Assembly: GCA_037176705.1 (NCBI GenBank)
Contig: CM073907.1
Span: 16,151,001 to 16,215,000, forward strand
Reading direction: 5' to 3'
Length of the DNA stretch: 64,000 nucleotides
From: Molossus alvarezi
Taxonomy: Eukaryota; Chordata; Mammalia; Chiroptera; Molossidae
Below are positions 1 through 11,839 of this stretch, piece by piece. The translations under genes were made by a program, and so were the position numbers. The notes under the pieces are model-generated. The model had not been told where the DNA came from. It saw nothing but the letters and a program-made list of their open reading frames with translations, and did not search any database. How positions within the stretch are numbered: position 1 is the first letter of the stretch; each line of letters opens with the position of its first letter.

Positions 1-292
1 TGCCATGTTTCAAATTCTATTTCTCTCTTTAATTTTTGCCCTTTAATTACTATGTGTCTCGATGTGGGCCTCTTTGGATTCTTCAAAGTTGTAGCTCTTT
101 TTGCTTCTAGAAGGTATATGCCATTTTCCTTCAACAAGTTATCAGTGTTTTCTAACACTATTTCGTCAAATATTTTCTCTGTCCGTTGCTCATTTTCTTC
201 TTTTCCTGAAACTTCTATGATGTGTGTGTTATTGTTTTTCATGCTGTCCCACAGTTCTCTTAGGCTGTCTTTCTATTTTTTAATTGTTTGTT
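1..292 (-). mobile_element. L1 fragment (ORF1 part)
   Basis: Reverse-complement L1 sequence matching the ORF1 C-terminal half of the better preserved L1 at 37-42.9 kb (compare 41440-41740). The shared landmark TTTTAATTACTATGTGTCT lies near 41-59. It runs off the left edge. Near 292 the match jumps to the 3' half of ORF2, so this is a separate copy or a deletion-fused one. No open frame of useful length survives. Confidence 0.85.
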
Positions 293-2760
293 TTAATATG
301 CATCTCTCTGATAGTTAATAATGTTGAGCATTTCTTCATATGTCTGTTAGCCATTTGTATGTCCTGTTTGGAGAGGTATCTATTTAGTTCCTCTGCCCAG
401 TTTTTAATTGGGTTCTTTGTCTTCCTTTTGTTGAGTTCCATGAGCACTCTATATACATTGGAAATTAACCCCTTATCTGATATATTATTGTGAATTATGC
501 TCTCCTATATAGTGGGTAGCCTTCACGTTTTGATGATTGTATCTTTTGCTATGCAGAAGCTTTTGAGTTTGATGTAGTCCCATGTGTTTATTTTCTCCTT
601 TGTTTCTATTGCCTTAGCTGATGTATCAGTGAAAATTTTGCTCTGTATGATGTCTGAAATTTATTGCCTACAATTTCTTCTAGGATTTTTATGAATTCAT
701 GTGTCACATTTAAGTCTTTTATCCATTTTGAGTTTATTGTTGTGTAGGGTGTAAGTTGATGGTCTAGTTTCATTTTTCTGCATGTAGCTGTCCAATTTTT
801 CTAACACCATTTATAAAAGAGGCTTTTGTTACTCCACTGTATGCTGTTGCCAACTTTGTCAAATATTTATTGAGCATATTACCTTGGGTCTATTTCTGGG
901 TTCTCTGTTCTTTTCCACTGGTCCATATGCCTATTCTTGTGCCAGTACCAGGCTGTTTTGATTACAGTGGCTTTGTAGTATTACCTGAAATCTGGTAATG
1001 TGATCCCTCCAACTTTGTTCGTCTTTTTCAAGATTGCTGGGGCTATTCAAGGTTTTTATTTTATTCCACTTGGTCATGATGAATAATTATTTTGATGTGT
1101 TGCTGGAAATGATTTGCTAGTACTTTGTTCAGGATTTTGTCGTCTATGTTCATCAGGGATATTGGCCTGTAGTTTTCTTTCTTTTTAATGTCTTTTTCTG
1201 GTTTGGGAATTAGAATTATGCTGGCCTCATAAAATGAGTTTGTAAGTCCTCCTTGTTCTTGAATTTTTGAAATAATTGGAGGAGAATGGGTGTTAGTTAT
1301 TTTTTGAATTTTTGGTTAAACTGCCTTGTGAAGTCATCTAGGCCTGGGCTGCTGTTTGCTGGGAAAGTCTTGATTATATATTCAATTTCCTCTCTTGTTA
1401 TCGGTCTGTTCAAGTTTTCTATCTCTTCCTGTTCCATTTTTGGAAGACTATGTGTTTCTAAGTATTTGTCCATTTCGGTTAGATTGTTGAATTGGTTGCC
1501 ATATAATTTTTCATAGTAGTTGTTAACGATCTTCTGTATTTCTGTGGTATCAGTTGTTACTTTTCCTCTTTCATTTCTGATTTTGTGTATTTGGGTTCTC
1601 TCTGTTTCTTGGTGAGTCTAGCCAAGAGTCCATCAACCTTGTTTATCTTTTTGAAAAACCAGTTCTTTGTTTCATTGATCCTTTGAATTGTTTTTTTGGT
1701 CAATGTGTCATTTATTTCTTCTCTGATGTTTGTTATTTCCTTTCTTCTACTAGACCTAGAGATTTTTGTTTGTTTGTTTCCTCTCTAGTTCTTCAAGTTG
1801 TGAGTTTAGATAGTCTATTAGAGATTTTTCTTCTTTCTTGAGGTACGCCTGTAGTGCTATGAACATCCCTCTCAGAACTGTTTTTGCAGTATCCCATAGG
1901 TTTTGTGTTGTTGTTTGTACATTTTCATTGGATTCCAGAAAGTTATTAATTTCTTCCTTGATCTCCTCCATGACCCATTCACTTTTTAATAACATGCTAT
2001 TTAGCTTCCATGTGTTCAAATGTCTTTGCATGTTCTTGTTGCAATTACTTTCTAGTTTCATGCCATCGTGACCTGAGAAGATACTTGATATGGTTTAACT
2101 CTTCTTGCATGTGTAGAGATTTAATTTGTGTACTACCATGTGGTCTATCTTTGAGAATGTCCCAAGTGCACCTGAGAATAATGTGAGTTTTGCAGTTACG
2201 GGGTGTAATTCTCTGTAGATATCTATTAAATCCATTTGGTCTAATGCTTCATTTAGAGTCTCTGTTTTCTTGCTAATTTTTTGTCTAGAGGATCTATCCA
2301 GTGATGTCAGGGTGGTGTTGAAGTCCCCTGCTATGGTTGTTTTTCAATATGTTTTTTTTTTTTTTTGAAGTCTTCCAGAAGATTTTTAATATATTTTGGT
2401 GCTCCTATTTTGGGTGCATATATGTTTTTCATGGTTATATCTTCCTGTTGCATAGATCTTTCAATATTATGTAGTTGCTGTCTTTGTCTCTAGTTATGGT
2501 CTTCATTTTGAAATCTATTTTATCAGATATGAGTATTGCTACCCCAGGTTTTTTTTCTTTCCATTTACATGGAAGATTTTTTTTTTCCATCCCTTCACTT
2601 TCAACCTATGTGAGTTTTTTGTTTTCAGGTGGGTCTCTTGTTAACCACATATAGATGAGTCATGCTTTCTTATCCAATCAGCTACTCACTGTCTTTTTAT
2701 CAGAGTATTCAATTTATTTACATTTAAGGTGATTATTGATATGTATTGATTTATTGCCAT
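293..2760 (-). pseudogene. L1 ORF2 pseudogene (endonuclease-reverse transcriptase)
   Basis: Decayed ORF2 of the L1 at 293-4558. The start codon equivalent (CAT on the plus strand) is at 2758-2760. The endonuclease part lies at about 2100-2760. The reverse-transcriptase part is interrupted by the deletion near 1050, and the protein C-terminus is cut off at about 293. Only short open stretches remain, the largest about 101 codons at 1756-2061 in the endonuclease-RT linker. Non-functional. Confidence 0.85.
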
Positions 2761-2801
2761 TTTTATTTAGTGTGGTTATAGTTTTCTTCCTATTTCTCCT
2801 G

Positions 2802-3745
2802 CTAATTACAGCAGTTTTTTGTTGTTTTTAACATTTCTTGCAGTGCTGGTTTGGTGCTAATGTATTCCCTTAGCCTTTTTTGTTTGTTTGGGAAGCTCTT
2901 TATTTGACCTTCTATTTTGAATGATAGTCTTGCTGGGTAGAGTAGTCTTGGATTCAGACCCTTGTTTTTTATGATCTTGATTACCTCATGCCATTCCCTT
3001 CCGGCCTGTAGTGTTTCTGTTAAGAAGTCAGCTGAGAGCCTTATGGGGTTTCCTTTGTAGGTAACCTGTTGCTTATCTCTTGCTGCTTTTAAGATTCTCT
3101 CTTTGTCTTTAGTTTTTGGCATTTTTAATTACTATGTGTCTTGGTGTGGGCCTGTTTGGGTTCTTCTTACTTGGGGCTCTCTGTGCTTCTTAAACTTCAA
3201 TGCCTTCTTCCATCACCAAATTAGTGGAGGTTTTTCTTGCTATTTCTTCAACTGTATTCTCTAACCCTTGCTCATTTTCTTCTTCTTCGGGGACTCCTAT
3301 GATGTGAATGTTATTACGTTTCCAGTTGTCCCACAGTTCTTTTAAGCCGTCTTCCTGTTTTTCAATTTTTTATTCCTTTTGGTTTTCTGGTTGGTTGATT
3401 GTTTTCTACCCTATCTTCTAATTCACTAATTCAGTCTTCAGCTTCCTCTACTCTGCTATTTAGACCTTCCAATGTGTTTTTTATTTCTGATATGTCATTC
3501 CAAAAATATGTCATTCTTCAGTTCTTCTTGGTGGTTTTTAATTTCCAACTGCTCCATTTTCAACATTTCTATGTCTTTACTGACATTGCTCATGTCTTAC
3601 AGATGCTGTTGAGCTTTCTCAAGATCATGGCTCTGACTTCCAGTTCTGTTAACTTGCTTAACTGTTACTCATTTTTTTCCTCTTCAGTAGAACTCTCTTG
3701 TTCTTTTATTTAACATTTATTTCTGTGTTTAACCATTTGGGCTAT
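2802..3745 (-). pseudogene. L1 ORF1 pseudogene
   Basis: ORF1 remnant upstream of ORF2 in the same L1. The C-terminal RNA-binding region is still open for 106 codons at 2802-3122, beginning MPKTKDKERILKAARDKQ and containing RLSADF and the LNPRLLYPARLSFKI block typical of mammalian L1 ORF1p. The coiled-coil half at about 3200-3745 is broken by stops. Compared with the copy at 41.4-42.1 kb this one keeps the correct reading through QAGREWHEVIK, where the younger copy has lost a base. Confidence 0.85.
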
Positions 3746-4558
3746 CACAGTGGGCATTGGATAATGTAAAATTTTCCCTGTGGGTGTTGGTATGCTGCTA
3801 TTTGTGGCTCCCTCTTCTTGGTTTGAATGGGCGAGGGAGGACCCATGTTACACACCACTGTGAAGCCTTACTTTCCTGGTTAAAGAAGCCCAGGGAATGG
3901 TACAATCATCCTCTAGCTTTTTGCCTGGAGGCTCTCAGTAGCAGTTACCTGAAGTGCCTTGCCTTCTCAGTTGAATGTAAAACTTCCTCAGTTGCTCAGA
4001 TGAAGAGGATTTCCCAAGGGTGGGGCAGATGCAGGTTGTTAATGGCCATCAATTAGCATTTCAATGGCCACCTTGTGGGTTTGAATCTCCAAGGGAGGGG
4101 CCACCGCATATCCCCAGGGCCCTGGGAAGGTATAAGATGACCACAGTCCTGTGTGGCTACAACTCAGCAAAAGCTCTGAGCGTCCTCCATATCCCGAGTG
4201 TCCCCACACAGTTCCAGTCCATTTTGCCCTCCCTCTACCCAGTCCAAGGTAAGTGGCTGTGACTCTTTTAGCCTCTGTCCTGGCTCTGGGCTGTGGATCT
4301 GCCTGAGAGTCTAACCCGAGGGCGCTGCTCACAACTAAGGCTGTTGATCCCAGATTAGGCGGCTGCCAACTTTGGGCTCCCAGCCCTCCTCTCGCATCTC
4401 CACAAGCCTACCAGAATTGAGTCAGTGTCCCTGGTTATGTGATTCTTCAAGCTGCTTTTCTGTTGCATTTTCCTGATGATTTGTCTTTATTTTCATTGTA
4501 ATTCCAGTTTATCCTGGGAAATGGTCTGTGTAGCTTCCATTCATTCTGCCAGCATTTT
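3746..4558 (-). promoter_or_regulatory. Decayed L1 5' UTR
   Basis: Roughly 0.8 kb upstream of ORF1 in the minus-strand L1, collinear with the 5' UTR at 42084-42889. L1 5' UTRs carry an internal RNA polymerase II promoter. Here the GC-rich motifs have decayed and the YY1-like box at the 5' end is lost. Confidence 0.7.
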
Positions 4559-4584
4559 GGAATCTGTTTTCCTAACTCTTGAGA

Positions 4585-4795
4585 TACCTGGTTTATTCAC
4601 TCCTTGAACATAAATGACTGCTGACTATATACCAGGTTTTGGGGATGTAACAGAGAACAAAACAGAAAAAAATTCCTGCTCAAATGGATCTTGCATTCTA
4701 GTTGTGGGGGAAACAGGCAGTTAATAAAAAAAGGCATATCAGATGGTGACAAAAGCTATGAAGCATAAAAAGGGATACAGTGTGATGAAGGTTCT
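4585..4795 (-). repeat. L2 fragment (antisense)
   Basis: Matches the reverse complement of the mammalian L2 3' region as I recall it: ACCAGGTTTTGGGGATGTAA, then GAACAAAACAGA, CTTGCATTCTAGTTGTGGGG and CAGATGGTGACAAAAGCTAT in the expected order. An ancient LINE relic between two L1 copies. Confidence 0.75.
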
Positions 4796-4877
4796 AACAT
4801 ATACTTCACTTTTCGTGATTACTTAACTGTTCGCTCTGTTTGACCTTATTGCCCTTTCCATTTATTTTCATCCTATA

Positions 4878-7800
4878 CATTTTTTTATAATTTTTTATCA
4901 ATTCATTTTTGTTATAGATGTTTCTCCTTTTTCTCTCCATTGACACCCTCTTCTCTATACCATTTACACCATAACCGGCTTTGTTGTCCATGTCCATCAG
5001 TTTTGCGTACACGCATATAAGTTCTGTGGTTTATCTTTCCCCTTCCCCCACCACTCCCTCTTCTGAGTGATGTCAATCTGTACCTCACTTTTACGTCTCT
5101 GGGTCTACCCAATTTCTCAGACTGTGGTGTTCATTATATTCCATAAATAAGTGAGATGATGTGATACTTGTCTTTCTCTGCTTGACTTTTTTCACTTAGT
5201 ATAATACTTTCCATTTCCCTCCATGTTATATCAAAGGGTAAGAGATCTTTCTTTCTTGTAGCTGCATAGTACTCCATTGTGTATATGTACCACTGTTTTT
5301 TATTCATTCATCTACTGGTGGACACTAGGGCTGTTTCCAAATTTTAGCTATTGTAAATAGTGCTGCTACAAACATGAGGTACATATATTCTCTCTGATTG
5401 ATTTTTCAGGCATCTTAGGGTATATTCCTGGAAGTGGGATCACTGGATCAAATGGCAGTTCAATTTCTAATTTTTTGTGATAACACCATATTGTTTTCCA
5501 TAGTGGCCACAGCAGTCTGCATTCCCAACACCACTCTACTATAGTTCCCTTTTCTCCACACCCTCGCCAACACTTGTTGTTTGATGATTTGTGGATGGCA
5601 GCCATTCTGACATGTGTGAGGTGATTGATACCTCATAGTTGGTTTAATTTGCATCTCTATGGTGATTAGTGCTGTTGAGCATTTCTTCATATGTCTCTTA
5701 CCATTTGTATCTCCTGTTTGGAGAGGTGTCTATATAGTTCCTATGCCCATTTTTTCATTGGGTTCTATGTCTTCCTATGGTTCAATTTTATAAGCACTCT
5801 ATATTTTTGGAAATCAACCCTTATTTGATGCATCATTAGCGATTATGTTCTTAAAGATAGTAGGATCCCTTTCCGTTTTGACGGTTGTTTCTTTTGTTGT
5901 GCAGAAGCTTTTAGTTTGATGTAGTACAAAGAGTTCATTTTTTTGTTTGTATTTTGGTGTTTTTTGTTTTTTTTTTTTTGGTATGTATGTGTCTGTCGTC
6001 TTAGGTGTTGTATCAGTGAAAATTCTTTGCTCTATGTCTGAAATTTTGTTGCCTATACTTTCTTCTAGAATTTGTATGAATTCACAAGTTACATTTAAGT
6101 AGTTTATTCATTTTGAGTTCATTCCCATGTATGGTGTAAATTGGTGGTCTAGCTTCATAGTTTTTTTGTTTGTTTGTTTGTTTGTTTGCAATTGGCTGTC
6201 CAATATTTCCAATACCATTTATTGAAGACACTATCTTGACTCCACTGTATGTTCTTGCCAACTATGTCAAATGTTAATCGAGCATACTGTCTCAGGTCAA
6301 TTTTCGGGTTCTCTATTCTCTTCCATTGATCTATCTGCCTGTTCTTGTGCCAGTACCAGGCTTATTTTTATTACAGTGGCTTTGTGGTATAACCTGAAAT
6401 CTGGTCATGTGATCCCTCCTGCTTTGTCTTCTTTTTCAATATTTCTGTGGCTACTAGGAGTCTTTTTTAGTTTTATATAAACTTTGGGAGTATTTCTTCC
6501 AGGTTTGTGATGTAAGTCATTGGTATTTTTATGGGGATTGCACTGAATGTATAGATTGCTTTGGGTAGTATGGACATTTTAATGATGTTAATTCTTCCAA
6601 TCCATGAACAAGGTATATGCTCTCACTTTTTTATATCTTTCTCCACTTCTAATTTCAATGACTTGTAGTTATCTGTGAAGAAGTCCTTTACTTCTTTGGT
6701 GAAGTTTATTCCTAGGTATTTTAATTTTTTTTTGCTATGATGGCAAATGGAATTGATTTTTTACTTTCTCTTTCTGTGATTTCATCTTTGGAGTATAAAA
6801 ATGCTATCAATTTCTTGACATTAATATTGTATTTTGTGACTTTTCCAAATTCATTTATTAAATCTAGTAGATTTTTTAAGGAGTCTTTAGGGTTTTTTAT
6901 GTACCATATTATGTCATCTGCATATAATGACAGTTTCACTTTCTCCTTTCCAGTTTGGATCCCATTTATTTTTTTTATTCTTGTCTAATTGCTGTGTCTA
7001 AGACTTCCAGTACTATGTTAAGTAAGAGTGGCATAAGTGGGCATCCCTGTCTTGTTCTTATTCTTAAGGGGAATGCTTTTTGTTTTTGCCAATTGAGTAT
7101 GTTGTTGGCTGTGTTTTTCATATGTGGCCTTTATATATTGCAATATGATCCCTCTATTCCCACATTGCTGAGTGTTTTTATCAGAAATGGGTGCTGTATT
7201 TTGTCGAATAATTTTTAGCACATATTTATATGATCATATGGTTTTTTATCTTTTATTTTATTATGCAATTTTTCACATTTATTGATTTGCACATATTGTA
7301 CCATCCTTGAATGCCTGGAATGTAACCCACTTGGTCATGATGAATAATGTGTTTGATGAATTACAGATTTGTTTGCTAATATTTTGTTAAGAATTTTGGC
7401 ATCTGTTTTAATCAGGGATATTGGCCCATAGTTTTCTTTTGTTTGTAGTGTCTTTCTCTGACTTGGGAATTAGGATTATGCTGGCCTCCTAAAGTGTATT
7501 TGGAAGTGTTCCATCTTCTTGGATTTTTTGAAATAGTTTGAGAAGAATGGCTGTTCGTTCTTTGAATGTTCAGTAAAACTTCCCTGTGAAGCTCTCGTGC
7601 CTGGGCTTTTGTTTGCTGAGAGATTCTTGATTATCTCTTCAATTTTCTTAGTTGTGATTGGTCTGTTCAAGTTTTCTATCTCTTCCCCGATGAGTTCGGA
7701 GAGACCATGTATTTCTAGAAATTTGTCCATTTGTTCATCTTTTCAATTTTTTCTAGTCTCTATGTTGTTTATTTGTGCTTTGATTTTTGCTATTTTTTCC

Positions 7801-8415
7801 TACTTCTTACTCTGAGTTTGTTTGTTTGTTTGTTTGTTTGTGTGTTTTGTTTTCCTTCCAGTTTTTTAAGTTCTTATGTGAGACAGTCAATTAGGTAAAC
7901 ATGTATGGTCTAAACTTTTCTATCAGGACTACCTTCACTGAATCCCATTCATTTTGTGTTATGTATTCATTTTCATTGGTTTCCATAAAATTTTTAATTT
8001 TTTCTCAATCTCCTAGTGAACCCATTTATTGTTTAATAACATGATATTTAGTCTTTATGTGTTGTGATGTTTTTGTGTATTTTTTAAATTTATTTCTAGT
8101 TTCCCAACTCTTCACTTTCTACCTATGTAAAGCTTTTATTGGGAGTTGGGTTTCTTCTAAAGAACATACATATGAGCTATGCATTCTTATCTATTCAGCT
8201 ACTGTTTGTCTTTTCATGGGAGTGTTTAATCTATTTGTGTTTAAGGAAGTTAATTATATATGTACTTATGTGTTGCAATTTTTAATTATTATGGTTATAT
8301 TTCTCTTTCTATTTCTTCTGCCTATTATAGAACCTTTTTAACATTTCTTAAAGAGCTGGTTGTTCCTAACATATTCTATTAGCTTTTGTGTCTTGGAAGC
8401 TCTTTCTTTATTTTG
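4878..8415 (-). mobile_element. Decayed L1, 5' part missing
   Basis: Minus-strand L1 that starts with the 3' UTR at 4878-5130 (compare 37070-37320) and continues through ORF2 to the ORF1/ORF2 boundary at about 8415. A deletion of roughly 540 bp in the endonuclease region is visible at about 8098-8101. (TTTG)n expansions occur at about 6167-6188 and 7818-7842. It ends abruptly against an oppositely oriented L1 segment at 8416. Open stretches of 60-85 codons remain but the frame is heavily broken. Confidence 0.9.
5133..8276 (-). pseudogene. L1 ORF2 pseudogene
   Basis: ORF2 remnant of the 4878-8415 L1. The C-terminal zinc-knuckle-like region falls at about 5500-5570, with a recognisable peptide [11 protein letters not shown] on the minus strand. 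The RT region with KLSLYADDIIWYI, corresponding to the FADD active-site block of the better copy, is in the open stretch 6721-6939. Multiple frameshifts and a deletion in the endonuclease region make it non-functional. Confidence 0.85.
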
Positions 8416-9281
8416 ACAAAAATTAAAGACAAAAAGAGAATACTAAAGGCAGCAAGAGATAAGCAACTGCTTACCTACAAAGGAAACCCCATAAGGCTCT
8501 CAGCTGACTTCTCAACAGTAACACTACATGCCAGAAGAGAGTGGCATGAAGTAATAAAGCTCATGAAATCAAGGATATGAATCCAAGACTACTTTATCCA
8601 CCAAGGTTATCATTCAAAATAGGGCAAATAAAAAGCTTTCCAGACAAAGAAAAAGGCTAAGGAAATATATTATCACCACACCAGCACTGCAAAATATGTT
8701 AAAAGGACTGCTGTAATTAACAGAAGAAATAGAAAGAAAAATAGAACCACACAGAACAAAAATGGCAATAAATAAGTACATATCAACAATCACCTTGAAT
8801 GTACATGGTTTGAATGCTCTGATAGAAAGACGTAGAGTAGATGACACGGAAATTGATAAAACAAAGCTGGGGATGGTGCAAGGGGGAAAAGAGAAGGAGG
8901 GTTTCAATAGGGGAAAAATGAGAAACATCTGTAACAGAAACAAATTAATAAATAAAAAAATTAAAACAAAATAAAGACAAAGAGTAAGCTACCACTTTGA
9001 AAAATAATCAATGAAACAAAGAGCTGATTCTTAGAAAAGATAAACAAGATTGATCAACTAACTCTTAGCCATACTCACCAAGAAACAAAAAGAGAGGACC
9101 CGCATAAACAAAATCAGAAACGTAAGAGGAGAAGTAACAACTGATACCACAGAAACACAAAAGATCATTAAAAAATACTACAAACAATTATATGGCAATA
9201 AATTGGACAATCTCGGCAAAATCAACAAATTTCTAGAAATACAGTCTCCCAAAACTGAACCAGGAAGAGACAGAAAACTTT
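8416..9281 (+). mobile_element. Composite L1 segment, copy A
   Basis: Plus-strand L1 segment in three parts. ORF1 C-terminus (TYKGNPIRLSADFSTVTLHA in the open frame at 8386-8580) and ORF2 start (ATGGCAATAAATAAGTACAT at 8762) run to about 8870. L1 3' UTR-like sequence ending in an A-rich tail spans about 8860-8980. ORF2 linker sequence (ATCAATGAAACAAAGAGCTG) runs from about 9007 to 9281. The same three-part order, with the same joins, recurs at about 11503-12351. It has no poly(A) at its right end and no obvious target-site duplication, so it is either a piece of a rearranged L1 lineage or a local duplication. Confidence 0.75.
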
Positions 9282-9284
9282 AAC

Positions 9285-10985
9285 ACATTTTGCAATCAAA
9301 AAAATAAAGGTAGGAGAGAGACGGCTGAGGGCACGACAGGACGGAAAGTGAGTGTGTAAGAGAATGCGCAAGTGTGTGAAAGGGTGTTAGTTGACATGAA
9401 GGTGGATGACCAAACCCGAGCAGTGCAGGGCCACGAAGCAGAAAGTTTCTGTGCTGTGGACAGGAGCAGCTAGCTACCTCCATAAGAAGCCCTTCAAGCC
9501 ACTTCTCCCTGCACCACAGGGAGACCCCACCATTTTGGAAGATCCCGTGTCTTCCCTGGAAGGAGGCAGTGGGAGTGGCTAGGGCCCAGAAATCTGAGCC
9601 CACCAGCACACCTGGCAACAGCGGACTCTTGGACACTGTGTCAACACAGTCCTGTGCACAGTCGTAAAGCTCCCAATGTGCCCGTTGCAGAAGCCGCAGA
9701 CAGCCAAGAGCCCAGCATGATCTCCTGTAGTAACAGCCCGATCAGAGTCAAGATATACCTCAAGCAACAGAGGCTGGGGAGCAGATCCATCCACAGGCAA
9801 CAAGCACACACCAGCAGCAGAGACCCAGCCCCTAAAACTACAGCAAAACCTAAGCAGGAGTTGAGCCCCATGGGACAGTAGCACTCCAAGATGCCAGCGG
9901 TGGGATCTGGGGCTCCAAAGAGACCGATGCAGTCCAGTAGTCCACAAGAGTACTGGTAAGCCAGAGCCCAAGAAAGACTGGTAATATCCAGCTGCTAACC
10001 AGCAGAAACTTTAGGGTGTGGGGGCATTAGAGAGGCCTTTGCAACCCAGCAGGGACTGTTCGATTTAGTTGCCCACAGGAAATGCAGGGTGTGGGGACAC
10101 CAAAAAGTCTTGTGTGACCCAGCTGCACACAAGATAGGCAGAGAGGAAGTGAAAAATGAAAGCGAGTGAGTAGAACCTACACACACAATCTCCCAGGAAC
10201 AAACGAGAATTACAACTAAAATAAAGAAAAATCCTCAGAAAAAAAACCAACAGAAAACCAGCAAGACAGGACCATATCCAGGGACACTGGTATGATCTGC
10301 AAAGGTGCAAGAGTGTGGTGGGCGGAAAGCCCATGGTCAGCAACATTCTTAGCTCTGATCAGAGCCCTTGGGGAATAAAGACCGAGCCTACTCCACAGCA
10401 CAGAGAGCAGGAAGAGAGTGTTAAAATAGCCACAGGCACTAACCAAGAGCTACGGCACAGGGAGGGCGGACTGGGTTGAACTCTCTGGGTTCACCTGGGA
10501 TCTGGAGAACACTGAGTTTTTGCTGAGCTGCAGTCACAAAGGACGATGGCCAGTGTGCTCCTTCTGGAAGCTGTGGAAAAAAGCAACAGCACTCTTAGTC
10601 TGGGAATCTGACTTTCCCTGGTGAGACAAATAAATGCAAAATTAGGCTCATTAGTAACCAGCATCTATCCCACCTTCTGGAAATCCTCTTATGCAGAGCA
10701 CCAGGGCTACATTCCAAGACACTGATTAACAGAGACTACCACCCACCAGGAAAAACTAGGGGATAACTGAACCTGTCCTGGGCTTGAAAATCTACCCAAG
10801 AAAGTAAGATGTGACAGTGGTGTTTAATGTGGGCCCACCCAAGTTAATCCAAACACAGTAGAGGGAGCCACAAACAGCAGAACACCAGCACCCATAGGGA
10901 AAATTTATCAGGCTCCAAAATGCACTCAGCCAAAATGATGAAACAAACGTACATATCTTAAATGAACAAGAAGGGAACTCTATCA
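9285..10985 (+). promoter_or_regulatory. Extended L1 5' UTR-like region with monomer-like units
   Basis: Sequence upstream of the ORF1 remnant. It aligns to the shorter 5' UTR of the L1 at 42.1-42.9 kb only from about 10770 onward. The preceding 1.4 kb has no counterpart in that copy. At 10006-10115 it holds about 1.5 units related to the reverse complement of the 73-bp array at 18.2-23.8 kb: GAGAGGCCTTTGCAACCCAG, CAGGGACTGTTCGATTTAGT and GTTGCCCACAGGAAATGCAG follow one another as in the monomer. No coding frame is credible here. I infer promoter sequence from position only. Confidence 0.5.
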
Positions 10986-11795
10986 AAAATGAGATCAATG
11001 AAATGTAGCTAAGCAAATTATCAGAGGTAGAATTCAGAGCCATGATCTTGACACAGAGCTACAGACTGAGTAAGGACAACAGCACCATAAGTAAAGATAT
11101 AGAAACAATGCAAACAATCTAAGTGGAAATGAAGCATGACACAGCAGAAATTATGAACATACTGGAAGGACTAACCAGCAGAGTAGACAAAGCTGAGGGC
11201 CAGATCAGTTAATTAGAAGACAGGGAAGAAAAAAAATCAACCAATCATAAAATAAAAATGAAAAAACAATGAAAATATAGGAAGACAGCTTAAAAAAAAT
11301 GTGGGACAACTGATAACACAATAACAATTGCATCCTAGGAGTCCCCAAAAAGGAAGAAAATGGGCAATATATTGGAAAAAATAGTGACAGAAAACATTCC
11401 TAACTTGAAGGAAGAAGGCATTTAAGTTCAAGAAGCACAGAGAGCCCCAAGTAAGAAGAACCCAAACAGGCCCTCACCAAGACACATAGTAATCAAAATG
11501 CCAATAATTAAAGACAAAGAGAGAATCCTAAAAGCAGCAAGAGAGAAACAACAGGTTACTTACAAAGGACACCCCATAAGGCTCTCAGCTGTTTTCTCAA
11601 CAGAAACACTACAGGCCAGAAGGGAGTGGCATAATAATCAAGGTCATGAAAAAACGGATCTGAATCCAAGACTACTCTATCCAGCAAGGCTATCATTCAA
11701 AATAGGTCGAATAAAAAGCTTCCCAGACAAAAAAAAAAGGCTAAGGTAATATATTGACACCACACAGGCACTGCAAGATATGCTAAAAGGACTGT
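10986..11795 (+). pseudogene. L1 ORF1 pseudogene
   Basis: Decayed ORF1 of the plus-strand L1. The coiled-coil half (about 10986-11300) is broken. The RNA-binding C-terminal half includes an open stretch at 11498-11749 (83 codons) with MPIIKDKERILKAAREKQQV, KGHPIRLSAVF and LNPRLLYPARLSFKI. Frameshifts upstream and at the WHNNQGHEKTDL site (where the intact family reads WHEVIK) disrupt it. Confidence 0.8.
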
Positions 11796-11839
11796 TGTAA
11801 TTAATAGAAGATATAGGAAAAAAATAGAACCACACAAAT

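Larger units (their letters stand above)
293..4558 (-). mobile_element. Decayed L1, internally deleted, 3' end missing
   Basis: Minus-strand L1 collinear with 37836-42889, reading from the 3' half of ORF2 at low coordinates to the 5' UTR start at about 4558. An internal jump near 1045-1060 (equivalent to about 38585 to 39450) removes roughly 0.9 kb of ORF2. The 3' UTR and tail are absent at the left junction. The 5' end (CCAGCATTTTGG near 4549-4560) is a degraded form of the CCGCCGCCATTTTT end of the younger copy. Many stops and indels show it is old and inactive. Confidence 0.9.

Noticed and set aside
4878..9281. Classic twin-primed (5'-inverted) L1 insertion.
   Set aside because: The inverted right-hand part overlaps the L1 region already present in the left part and contains an internal 3' UTR block, which a single twin-priming event would not give.
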